The translations under genes were made by a program, and so were the position numbers. Positions 1 through 6,666 of a stretch of 7,672 bases of DNA are shown in pieces; within the stretch, counting starts at the first letter, position 1, and the number at the start of each line of letters is the position of its first letter. The stretch lies in the NCBI RefSeq assembly GCF_014384885.1, contig NZ_JACRST010000044.1, positions 1 to 7,672 on the forward strand, given 5' to 3'. The stretch comes from Ligaoa zhengdingensis. GTDB taxonomy: Bacteria; Bacillota; Clostridia; Oscillospirales; Ruminococcaceae. The notes below the pieces were generated by a model that was given only the letters and a program-made list of their open reading frames with translations, ran no database searches and had not been told where the DNA came from.

Positions 1-2
1 GC

Positions 3-45
3 GAGAAAACGGGCGCGGGCTTCTTTCAGAAGCCCGCGCCCGTTT
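3..45 (-). terminator. Rho-independent terminator of the minus-strand gene cluster
   Basis: A perfect 18-bp inverted repeat (arms 7-24 and 28-45, loop of 3 bases) starts 13 bases after the DHHW gene stop. On the minus strand the stem is GC-rich in the middle, its 3' arm ends in GTTT and is followed by TCTC, so the stem base and tail give a T-rich run. This is a textbook intrinsic terminator and marks the end of the transcription unit. The same stem on the plus strand has no T-rich tail. Confidence 0.93.
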
Positions 46-57
46 GGTTCATCCCGG

Positions 58-1182
58 TCACAGCCCGCGGAGGACTTCGAGGTTTTCACAATGCATGTAG
101 GTATCGGTGGAAAATGCGAACAGCACCTGGTCGTAATAGAGCAGATCCACATCCTCGATCTGCTCGGGGGTGGCGGTGGTCGCATCCACAATCTTGATCT
201 CGCTGTACTGCGGGGCCAAAAACGGCACATAGCTGCGCGCCGTGTCGTCCCCGATGATGAGCAGGCGGACCTGGTTGGGCAGCGGCTTGCCCGCCTCGTT
301 GCGCACCTGGATGTCGATGACCTGCGCCATCCCGCCGAAGTAGACGTCCAGCGGGCGGGGGCCGGTCAGGCGGTCGCGCGCATACAGGTCGCCGAGCTTC
401 TCATTCTCCCCATCCTGGGTGCGGGTCACCTCGTAGGTGCGGTAGAACTTATCCAACCGGTAGTGGAACAGGGTGATCACATCGCTTTCCGCAGGCGCAT
501 AGGGGAATTTCTGCTGGAGCGCCCCCTTGTAGCCGTGCAAGGCGTATTCGATGGTGAACCGGTCGAGCGAATAGGCAGTCATCCCCAGCTTGTCGGCCAG
601 CACCGAATAGATGTAGTAGCCGCCCAGCGAGGTGAGCGCGTCCTCGGTGTTGTAATAGAGCTCCTTGTCGCGGTTGGCGAACAGGGTGGGGTAGACGTCC
701 ACCGTGACCATCTGCCCGCCGAACTTCTGATAGACCTGCTCGATAAACGCCTTTTGGTTGTAGGGGGTGGCAAAATCGGGCAGGAGCTGCTGCTTGACCG
801 CGGATGCGGTGGGGGTGAGCAGCAGGTAGGACGGCAGGCGGGCCCGCTCAGCGAACGCCAGCAGGATCTCGTTGTTGCGCTCCACCAGTTGGCTGGAGGG
901 CGAACCCACATTTTTGATGATGCTCGAACCGGTGACGTAGTAGCCGTCGATCTCCTTGGCCCCGGTGCGGTAGCGCAGGTTCCACGCGAAGTTGGAGAGC
1001 TCCTCGCGGGCGGGGAACCGCTCCTGGAAGGTCTGCTCCACCCGCGCGGCAAAGGCGCCCGACCGCAGCTCGCCCCATTTTGGCGCGGTCAGGCCCGCAA
1101 AGCCCCCCTGCGCCCACATGGCGAGGGGGAAACTTACAATAATCAGCAAAAACAACAGCGCACTCACGCGCTTTCCGGCCAC
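58..1182 (-). CDS. DHHW-family envelope protein with degenerate catalytic motifs
   Basis: About 374 aa, normal for DHHW-family proteins (AlgJ/AlgX-like SGNH-fold partners of MBOAT acyltransferases). Residues about 4-25 form an uncleaved-looking signal anchor (KR then ALLFLLIIVSFPLAMWA), so the rest should lie outside the membrane. Family landmarks are recognisable: an ERFPAREEL segment near residue 55, YLLLTPTAS near 119, then TSLGGYYIY near 184-192, where family members read TDHHWTSLGAYY. Here DHHW is replaced by EDAL (residues 180-183). Near the C-terminus LLIIGDDTA stands where relatives have GDSYA, so the nucleophile serine is Asp313. Both are alignments by eye. It follows the MBOAT gene by 35 bases and is the last gene before the terminator. 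I chose the GTG at 1180-1182 because GGGAGGTGA lies at ideal spacing; a GTG three codons earlier overlaps that site. Confidence 0.82.
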   Translation of the reverse strand: MAGKRVSALLFLLIIVSFPLAMWAQGGFAGLTAPKWGELRSGAFAARVEQTFQERFPAREELSNFAWNLRYRTGAKEIDGYYVTGSSIIKNVGSPSSQLVERNNEILLAFAERARLPSYLLLTPTASAVKQQLLPDFATPYNQKAFIEQVYQKFGGQMVTVDVYPTLFANRDKELYYNTEDALTSLGGYYIYSVLADKLGMTAYSLDRFTIEYALHGYKGALQQKFPYAPAESDVITLFHYRLDKFYRTYEVTRTQDGENEKLGDLYARDRLTGPRPLDVYFGGMAQVIDIQVRNEAGKPLPNQVRLLIIGDDTARSYVPFLAPQYSEIKIVDATTATPEQIEDVDLLYYDQVLFAFSTDTYMHCENLEVLRGL

Positions 1183-1217
1183 AGCCGTCACCTCCCATCG
1201 GTAAAATTAAGCGGCGC

Positions 1218-2609
1218 TCACACCAGCAGAAACGCGGTGGAGATCACCAGGAGCGCCACGTTCACAATCATCCCCAGAATCTCGCTGAACACCGGCACCT
1301 TTTTGCGCAGCCAACGCAGGCCCATGTCGCACAGGCTGGTGCACAGCACAAAGGCGATGATCAGCAGCACATAATTGGAGGAAGCGATGTACATCGCGCG
1401 GTCGGTGTACAGCTTCGGGCCTCCGATGCCCAGCATGGTGGTAAAATAGCGCATACTCTGGTCCACGTTGTTGCCCGCAAAGATGACAAACGAAAGCAAC
1501 ACCACCGCGAAGGTGTAGATGCGGCTGAACAGCGCGGGCAGCTTTTTGAGGAACGAGCCCACCCCGAGCAGCTCCAATAGCTGGAACAGCACGAAGTAGA
1601 GCGCCCAGATGATGTAGTTGACCCGGAAGCCGAACCACACGCCCCAAAACAGGGTCACCACGGCCACGGAGAACACCGTCTCCGCGCCCGAGCGCTGGCT
1701 GCTGCGCCACTTTTCGGGCAGGTAGGCGGAGAAGAAGCTGCTCACCGTGCTGTTGAAGCGGCCGACAAATTCGGTGACGCTGCGGGACTGGTAGGGGTAG
1801 TAGAAGTTGCGCGGCAGCTCGATCGAAAACATCTTGCCCAGGCCGCGCGCCATATCGCACAGGGACGACAGGTTGAAGTAGACCGCCAGCGCCAGGGCGG
1901 CGGTCATCAGCCAGGCCGACACCACCGAGAGCTGCGAGCGCGGCAGGGCCGCAAGCTGGTCATAGATGGCGGTCATCTGGTTGCCGAGCAGCACCTTTTT
2001 TGCCAGGCCCTGGATATAGAGGATCGCACCCTCGCTGATGAGCGACAGGGATGGCCGGCGGCTCCCCATCTGCGCCTTCATCTCGTTCCAGCGCACCAGC
2101 GGGCCGGCGGGCAGCTTGGTGAACAGCACGCAGAACAGGGAAAAGTCGATCAGGTTGTGCTCGCAGGGGGTCTCATAGCGGTAGACGTCCAGCGCATAAC
2201 CCAGGCTGGTCACTGCGAAGATCAGCACCCCCAGCGGCCGCCACAGCTCGCGGTTCTGTGTGAAGTGCGAGAGCAGCACCACCAACCCCGCGTTTTTCAC
2301 CAGCACCAGCAGCATCAGCGCGGTGCGGGCGCTGGGCGCAGTGAGCCCCAAAAAGCGGCGGCGCGCCCCGCCCGGGTCGCCGTCCTCCACGCCCGCGATG
2401 CCGTCCAGCCACTCCATGCCGCGGCAGGCGGCGTAATCGAGCAGCACCGAGCCCACCATCAGCGACAGGTAGCGGGGCTCTGCCAACGCGTAGAAGCACA
2501 GCGAAATCAGCACCAATATGGCGTTTTTCGCCCTGGCAGGGGTGAGATAGTACACAAACACCGACAGGGGCAAAAACAGATAGATGAAGGAGAGGCTGTA
2601 CAGATTCAC
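1218..2609 (-). CDS. MBOAT-family membrane O-acyltransferase homologue lacking both conserved histidines
   Basis: 463 aa, full length for AlgI/DltB-like MBOAT proteins, which with a DHHW/AlgJ-like partner move acyl groups across the membrane onto envelope polymers. Many hydrophobic segments are visible (residues about 5-22, 28-42, 98-115, 126-140, 230-245, 311-345, 364-380, 411-425, 445-462). Conserved landmarks appear in order: PAGPLVRW at 167-174, GLAKKVLLGN at 201-210, FNLSSLCDMARGLGKMF at 245-261, LPRNFYYPY at 265-273, then FVGRFNSTVSSFF at 281-293, where the family has FWRRWHxSLSxWF, and GVWFG at 323-327, where the family has GLWHG. The two family histidines thus correspond to Asn286 and Phe326. 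The fold seems kept, but acyl transfer is doubtful. The GTG start overlaps the upstream TGA as GTGA, with GGAGG six to seven bases before it. Confidence 0.88.
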   Translation of the reverse strand: MNLYSLSFIYLFLPLSVFVYYLTPARAKNAILVLISLCFYALAEPRYLSLMVGSVLLDYAACRGMEWLDGIAGVEDGDPGGARRRFLGLTAPSARTALMLLVLVKNAGLVVLLSHFTQNRELWRPLGVLIFAVTSLGYALDVYRYETPCEHNLIDFSLFCVLFTKLPAGPLVRWNEMKAQMGSRRPSLSLISEGAILYIQGLAKKVLLGNQMTAIYDQLAALPRSQLSVVSAWLMTAALALAVYFNLSSLCDMARGLGKMFSIELPRNFYYPYQSRSVTEFVGRFNSTVSSFFSAYLPEKWRSSQRSGAETVFSVAVVTLFWGVWFGFRVNYIIWALYFVLFQLLELLGVGSFLKKLPALFSRIYTFAVVLLSFVIFAGNNVDQSMRYFTTMLGIGGPKLYTDRAMYIASSNYVLLIIAFVLCTSLCDMGLRWLRKKVPVFSEILGMIVNVALLVISTAFLLV

Positions 2610-3226
2610 GTGTTCCCTCCGTCCTCCGGCGGTTCCGCGCTGTCCGAGACGCGGGCCGCGAGACGTTTGTATTCCTCGTAGCTAAACATGGTATTGAGCA
2701 CGTCCAGCATCGAATTGGCCGAGAGGTAGTGCGGCAGGCCGAGCTCGCGCAGCAGGCGGGTGCGGCGCTCGTGGCTGCCCTCCCCGCCCGAAAGCCCGTC
2801 CTCCATGAGGTCGGCCTTGGTGACGAGGCGTTCGCGCGCCTCGCCCGTATCGGCCGTCACCCCCGCGCGGCGCAGCGCCTGGAGGATCACCTCGGCGGGC
2901 ACCCCCTCCACCCCGAGCGTCCCCTCCTTGGAGGGGCGGTCCTTGCGCTTTTCCTTGCCCAGGATTTCGGGGATGTAGGCGTGGTAGACCTCGCCCTCGC
3001 GCACACAGTTTTTGATGTGGTTGCGGATGACAAACCCCGCGCTGTCCGAATCGGTGAGCACCACCAGGCCCACCCGCCTGGCAAGCTCTCGCAGCAGCGC
3101 GACCTTGTCCTTATCCTTAAAGATGCGAAAGCCGTCGGTCTGGATGATGGTGGCGTCCAGCAGCGAGGAGAGCTTGATCTTATCGTAGCGCCCCTCCACC
3201 ACAACGGCCTGTCTGAGTTTAATCAA
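2606..3226 (-). CDS. Toprim / DUF4093 RNase M5-like protein (rnmV-related)
   Basis: 206 aa. The N-terminal half is a Toprim domain: AVVVEGRYDKIKL with the catalytic Glu11, and LVVLTDSDSAGFVIRN with Asp59 and Asp61, the metal-binding acidic pair. It is followed by GKEKRKDRPSKEGTLGVEG (90-108), typical of the clostridial RNase M5-related family, and a DUF4093-like helical tail ending SMLDVLNTMFSYEEYKRLA. RNase M5 matures 5S rRNA in Firmicutes. This protein is longer than the classical Bacillus enzyme, has TDSD where I recall TDPD, and is not next to ksgA, so it may be a paralogue with another RNA substrate. The start is TTG at 3224-3226 (protein begins MIKLRQAVVVEG, as relatives do), with a G-run about 9 bases upstream. 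It lies 49 bases after holA and its TGA overlaps the GTG of the MBOAT gene. Confidence 0.83.
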   Translation of the reverse strand: MIKLRQAVVVEGRYDKIKLSSLLDATIIQTDGFRIFKDKDKVALLRELARRVGLVVLTDSDSAGFVIRNHIKNCVREGEVYHAYIPEILGKEKRKDRPSKEGTLGVEGVPAEVILQALRRAGVTADTGEARERLVTKADLMEDGLSGGEGSHERRTRLLRELGLPHYLSANSMLDVLNTMFSYEEYKRLAARVSDSAEPPEDGGNT

Positions 3227-3265
3227 GAGGAACCCCCCAAAGGCCAGCGCGGGCCGTGTTGTTGC

Positions 3266-3293
3266 GCGCGGGGCGTTAGCCGCGCCCCAGCGC
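3266..3293 (-). other. Stem-loop across the holA stop codon
   Basis: Arms GCGC-GGGGCG (3266-3275) and CGCCCC-A-GCGC (3283-3293) pair over 10 bp with one bulged base. The 7-base loop contains the TAA of holA. No T-run follows on either strand, so it is not a standard terminator. It could protect or process the mRNA between holA and the RNase M5-like gene. In DNA this GC-rich a hairpin of this size may also arise by chance. Confidence 0.4.
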
Positions 3294-4319
3294 GAAGATG
3301 CGGGTGATCGTCTCCTGCAGGATCACCACATTGTCCACCCGGCTGCTTTTGAGCCGGTAATCAGCCCTGGCGAGCAGCTCGAGGATGGCGGCGAGCTGGC
3401 CGCGCGAATAGCGATCGCAGTCCTTCATGGCGGCGCGCACCCGCCAATCCCGCCCCTTGTAGGCCGAAAACAGCTTCACAAGGTCGGCGGCGGTTTTGCC
3501 GTTTTGGCGCGCCACCCGCGCGCGGTAGAGGTCGATGAAGTTGGACGACAGCGCCCCCAGGATCATCACCGGCTCCTCGCGCAGGGCGATGAGGTCGGCG
3601 AGGTTGCGCATCGCGCCCTGGTAGTCCCCGCGGTGGATCAGGCGCGAGAGGTCGAACACGCTCGCGTCGAGCTGCGGCACCACGCACCGGTCGATCTCCT
3701 CCCGGGTGATCTCCCCTTTTCCGCGGTAGGCGCACAGCTTGGCCATCTCGTTGCCCAGCGCCTGCATGTCGCTGCCGCACCGCCGCACCAGATAGGCGCA
3801 GCTATCGCTCGAGATGCTGCATCCGCCCCGTTCGGCCATCGCCTTGAGGAAGCGGTTGGTGTCCCCCTGGGCGCGCGTGCCCAGCTCCACCGCGTCCCCC
3901 ACCGCGTCCACCAGCTTGAGGAACGCCTTCCACTTTGCGTTCTTTTTGAGGTCCACCGGGGCGTCGCCCGATACAAACACCAGCACCGCTGTCTCGGGCG
4001 GGTCGGCCAGCAGCTCCTTGAGCTTGGCCGTCTCGGCCGCCGAGAGCTTGCCCACATCCAGGCCGGTAACCACCACGCATTTGCGCTCGGCCATCACCGG
4101 CAGAGCCTCCACCGCGTCGGAAATCTCGTCCAACCCGGCGGAGGAGCCGTCGAAGCGGCTGAGGTTGAAGTCGGCCAGCGGCCCGTCCACCGCCTTTTCG
4201 ACGATCCGCTTGAGGTAGAGCTTCTTTAAATAGGTCTGCTCGCCGTAGAGGAAGTACACCCGGCGCGGGGGATAATTCTTCAGCTTCGCCGCAAAATCCG
4301 ATTCCCTTTCATAGATCAC
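3276..4319 (-). CDS. holA: DNA polymerase III delta subunit
   Basis: 347 aa, the usual length of the clamp-loader delta subunit, which opens the beta sliding clamp for loading by the DnaX complex. The N-terminal region has the family pattern RVYFLYGEQTYLKK (20-33), a degenerate P-loop region, then FNLSRFDG, ALPVMAERKCVVV and DLKKNAKWKAF. The middle has YLVRRCGSDMQALGNEMAKLCAY, and the C-terminal collar region ends RADYRLKSSRVDNVVILQETITRI, all characteristic of HolA. A longer reading frame extends upstream into comEC, but I chose the GTG at 4317-4319. It overlaps the comEC TGA as GTGA, has a GGGGGAGG Shine-Dalgarno region just upstream, and gives the normal N-terminus. comEC-holA adjacency is common in Firmicutes. 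The gene is expected to be essential, so its expression should not depend on competence regulation alone. Confidence 0.95.
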   Translation of the reverse strand: MIYERESDFAAKLKNYPPRRVYFLYGEQTYLKKLYLKRIVEKAVDGPLADFNLSRFDGSSAGLDEISDAVEALPVMAERKCVVVTGLDVGKLSAAETAKLKELLADPPETAVLVFVSGDAPVDLKKNAKWKAFLKLVDAVGDAVELGTRAQGDTNRFLKAMAERGGCSISSDSCAYLVRRCGSDMQALGNEMAKLCAYRGKGEITREEIDRCVVPQLDASVFDLSRLIHRGDYQGAMRNLADLIALREEPVMILGALSSNFIDLYRARVARQNGKTAADLVKLFSAYKGRDWRVRAAMKDCDRYSRGQLAAILELLARADYRLKSSRVDNVVILQETITRIFALGRG

Positions 4320-6475
4320 CAGAGCCCTCCCCCTTCCTCGCGCACGGCCATGCGTCCCGCGCGGCAGAGCAATTCCACACGCGGCCGCGCATCGTCCAGC
4401 CGGATCACCGCGCCCGCCGGCATGCCGCCTAGCGGGTCGCCCCGCGTCACCAGCAGGTCGCATTGCAGACCGGAAAGCTCCGCACCGGAGGCGGCCACCG
4501 CGACCGCACAGCCGCCCATGCGCTTGTTAACCTTTAGTATATCACAATCCCCGTCCAGAATAAAACTTTTTATGCCGCTAAAGTCTGAACAAATTGTGTT
4601 GCCGTCGATCGAGACGCGGTCCCCGCCCCAAAGCTGCGCGTCGAGGTCCGCCCAAAGCACCGCCGCACCCGCCCGGTCCAGCGCCGCGAGCATCCGCTCA
4701 TCCTCCGCGTCCTCCGCGCTCACCACCGCCAGATCGACCGGATAGAGGGACAATAGATCGCTCACCGCACCGTTGCGGTTGCCCGAGGCCGGGGACAGCG
4801 CAAACAGGTCGATCTGATCCACCATCCGGCGGGAGAGCGCCTGCTCCACCTCGTAGACGTCGCTCTTGCTGTTGATCGCGCCCAGCACCGCGGCGTGCCC
4901 ATCCTTGACCGCCACCACAGCGGCCGTGCTGCGCCCGGTGGCGATCACCGTCAAACTGGTCGCCCCGCGCATCGCCAACTGGTAGGAGAGGATGCCAGTC
5001 ATCAGCGTGATGGCGCACAGCGCCGCGCAGGCCGCGGACTTTTTGCGGCTGGGGCGCACACAGGCCATCGCAACCATCAGCGCGGCCCCAGCCATCCACA
5101 GGGACACGAACCCCGCGCCGGCCGGGAGCTCGGCAAACGGCAGCGAGGCGACCGCCGCGGCCACCGAATCGATCAGCCCGACCGACAAGCCGGCGGCCAG
5201 GGCGAAGGGGGACGCGATCACACCCACCGCGGGCAGCATCCCCAGCAGGATCGCGACGAGGCCGCAGACCAGCGCCAGCGGCACCAACGGCGAGACCATC
5301 AGGTTGGTGAGCGGCGCGTAGAGCGCCGCCCGGCCGAAGCGGGCCACCACCACCGGCAGGGTGAACAGGGTGGCGCTGACCGTCACCGCAAGCGCGTTGG
5401 CCGCAGCGCCCCAAAGCCGTGGGAAGCGCCGCTGCCTCACCCATCCCGCGGCCAACCCCGCCAACCGGTTCGCGCCCAGAAGAATCCCGAGCGTGGCGAG
5501 GAACGAAAGCTGGAAGCTCACGTCCGAGGCGACCAGCGGGCTGCCCGCGCACAGAATCAACCCCGCTGCGGCGAGGGAGGTGATCGGGTCCGCCCTGCGG
5601 GACAGGCTCTGTGCCAACAGGGCCAGCAGGACCATGCCGCCCGCGCGGCAGACCGATACCGGAAACCCGACCAGGCCCATGTAGCCGAACACCGCGACCG
5701 CCGTCAGCAGGGCGGACAGCCGGGTGGGAATCCGCAGCGCATGGCAGGCGCGCCCGAAAAAGGCGGCCAACACCGCGAGATGCAGCCCCGAGATCGCGAG
5801 CAGGTGCGAGATGCCCGCGGCAGAAAAGTCGTCGCGGGATTCCTGCGGCACCAGCTGCTTGCGGCCGAGCAGCATGGCGGACAGCAGGTCTCCGCTTTCG
5901 TTCGGCAGCAGCCGGTGCAGCGTTGCATCCATCCGGCGGTTGAGGTCTCCCATCATCCCGCGCAGGCTGCCCGGCTCGCACGGGACGGCGGTGTAATCGC
6001 CAGCCACGAACGCGCGCAGCGGGGTGAGCACCGCCTTGCTGCGCGCATAGCCGGTGGACGCGCCCTCGTCGTAGCGCGAGAGGGAGGCGACGGCCGAGAA
6101 CCGGTCGCCCAGCTCCACGTCCAGGGTCTCGCGGGAGCTCACTGCGATGGTGAGCCCGCCCTCCAGCTCGATTTCGATCGAACGCCCGCCGCTGATGGCG
6201 CAGACCCTGCCCTCGATGCGGGCGGTCTGTCCGGCCAGGTCGCGCAGCGGCTGCACCCGGAAGCGCAGCTCCGCGCCGGTTGCCAGCAGCGCCAGCGCCG
6301 CGGTGACAAGCACCGCAAAGGCCGCGCGCCTCTGCGGGTGGCGTGCGGCGAGCGAAAGAAGCCCCGCGAGCAGGAGGACCGCCCCTGCCCCGAACAGCAC
6401 CGGCGCGGAAAAACAAGCAGCGGCCGCCGCTGTAATCAGGTAGGTGATTCCGATTACAGCAAGCGGCCGCTTCAT
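4316..6475 (-). CDS. comEC: ComEC/Rec2-family DNA uptake channel with degenerate metallo-beta-lactamase-like domain
   Basis: 719 aa, full length. ComEC forms the inner-membrane channel that takes in single-stranded DNA during transformation. Order: N-terminal membrane helices (about 5-70), an OB-like DUF4131 region (about 80-165), then the Competence core with GISHLLAISGLHLAVL (221-236), VSVCRAGGM (273-281), FQLSFLATLGIL (321-332) and PLTNLMVSPLVPLALVCG (388-405), followed by further helices to about 500. The C-terminal 210 residues align in layout with the usual metallo-beta-lactamase-like nuclease domain. However, the DVGQGD position reads ATGRST (512-517), and the SHPHADHIGG position reads SPASGNRNGA (561-570), so the expected metal ligands are absent. 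Start: ATG overlapping the upstream regulator TGA as ATGA, with GAGGGA 6-7 bases before. It overlaps holA by GTGA. Codons 2-22 carry a large inverted repeat, and codons around 628-650 are AT-rich. Confidence 0.93.
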   Translation of the reverse strand: MKRPLAVIGITYLITAAAAACFSAPVLFGAGAVLLLAGLLSLAARHPQRRAAFAVLVTAALALLATGAELRFRVQPLRDLAGQTARIEGRVCAISGGRSIEIELEGGLTIAVSSRETLDVELGDRFSAVASLSRYDEGASTGYARSKAVLTPLRAFVAGDYTAVPCEPGSLRGMMGDLNRRMDATLHRLLPNESGDLLSAMLLGRKQLVPQESRDDFSAAGISHLLAISGLHLAVLAAFFGRACHALRIPTRLSALLTAVAVFGYMGLVGFPVSVCRAGGMVLLALLAQSLSRRADPITSLAAAGLILCAGSPLVASDVSFQLSFLATLGILLGANRLAGLAAGWVRQRRFPRLWGAAANALAVTVSATLFTLPVVVARFGRAALYAPLTNLMVSPLVPLALVCGLVAILLGMLPAVGVIASPFALAAGLSVGLIDSVAAAVASLPFAELPAGAGFVSLWMAGAALMVAMACVRPSRKKSAACAALCAITLMTGILSYQLAMRGATSLTVIATGRSTAAVVAVKDGHAAVLGAINSKSDVYEVEQALSRRMVDQIDLFALSPASGNRNGAVSDLLSLYPVDLAVVSAEDAEDERMLAALDRAGAAVLWADLDAQLWGGDRVSIDGNTICSDFSGIKSFILDGDCDILKVNKRMGGCAVAVAASGAELSGLQCDLLVTRGDPLGGMPAGAVIRLDDARPRVELLCRAGRMAVREEGGGLW
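4536..4565 (-). promoter_or_regulatory. Candidate internal promoter for holA inside comEC
   Basis: Reading the minus strand, TGATATACT gives an extended -10 (TATACT at 4541-4536, preceded by TGA). A weak -35 (TTTATT or TTTTAT at 4559-4565) lies 17-18 bases upstream. It sits in an AT-rich island about 4530-4600, within otherwise GC-rich coding sequence, about 210 bases before the holA start. Inference only: the -35 match is poor. Confidence 0.35.
6409..6471 (-). terminator. Candidate attenuator hairpin inside the first codons of comEC
   Basis: A long inverted repeat begins just after the regulator stop and the comEC ATG. Outer blocks AGCGGCCGC (6471-6463 against 6427-6419) and inner blocks GCTGTAATC (6460-6452 against 6437-6429) pair as 9 + 9 bp, separated by a TT/G internal loop and closed by a 14-base loop. 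On the minus strand the stem is followed by TGCTTG and then five T (6413-6409). The T-run starts a few bases later than in an ideal intrinsic terminator. Transcription could stop here after the regulators, or the stem could be melted by ribosomes starting comEC. Confidence 0.5.
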
Positions 6476-6666
6476 GGCAGTTCCCTCGTTTCGTTCTTCT
6501 CTTCCTCCAAGTTTTCCAACGCGACCCGAACCGCCTCGATGACAAAGGCGCTGAACGTGCAGTCCCTCCCGCGGATGGCCGTCTCAACAGCCTCGATCAT
6601 GTCGTTGGGAAAACGGATGGATTTGTTTGTGGTAGGCGGAATGCTGGGTATTTTAAACTTTTTCAT
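6472..6666 (-). CDS. YlcI/YnfO-like ribbon-helix-helix DNA-binding protein
   Basis: 64 aa. The sequence NKSIRFPNDMIEAVETAIRGRDCTFSAFVIEAVRVALENLEEE fits a ribbon-helix-helix fold: a short beta-strand KSIRF (15-19) for DNA contact, helix about 21-32, a turn with CTFS, and helix about 38-54 for dimerisation. It resembles the small YlcI/YnfO family (recalled, not searched). It should bind DNA as a dimer, perhaps as an autorepressor or partner of the neighbouring HTH proteins. Three in-frame ATGs occur at 6678, 6669 and 6666. I chose 6666 because GGAG lies 6 bases before it, while 6678 has no spaced Shine-Dalgarno site. The start lies inside the end of the upstream HTH gene and the TGA overlaps comEC as ATGA, so translation is probably coupled along regulator-regulator-comEC. 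Confidence 0.82.
   Translation of the reverse strand: MKKFKIPSIPPTTNKSIRFPNDMIEAVETAIRGRDCTFSAFVIEAVRVALENLEEEKNETRELP

Noticed and set aside
91..1374. Plus-strand open frame of 427 codons opposite the DHHW and MBOAT genes
   Set aside because: It is antisense to two recognisable proteins and has no recognisable domain; it is a GC-rich shadow.
4320..4463. Longer holA reading frame starting upstream inside comEC
   Set aside because: The added 48 residues are Arg/Gly-rich out-of-frame comEC sequence, and the GTG at 4319 has a good Shine-Dalgarno site and gives the normal HolA N-terminus.
4698..6587. Second minus-strand frame of 629 codons over comEC
   Set aside because: Arg/Gly/Pro/Ala-rich out-of-frame shadow of comEC, with no motifs. 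The comEC frame has clear family signatures.
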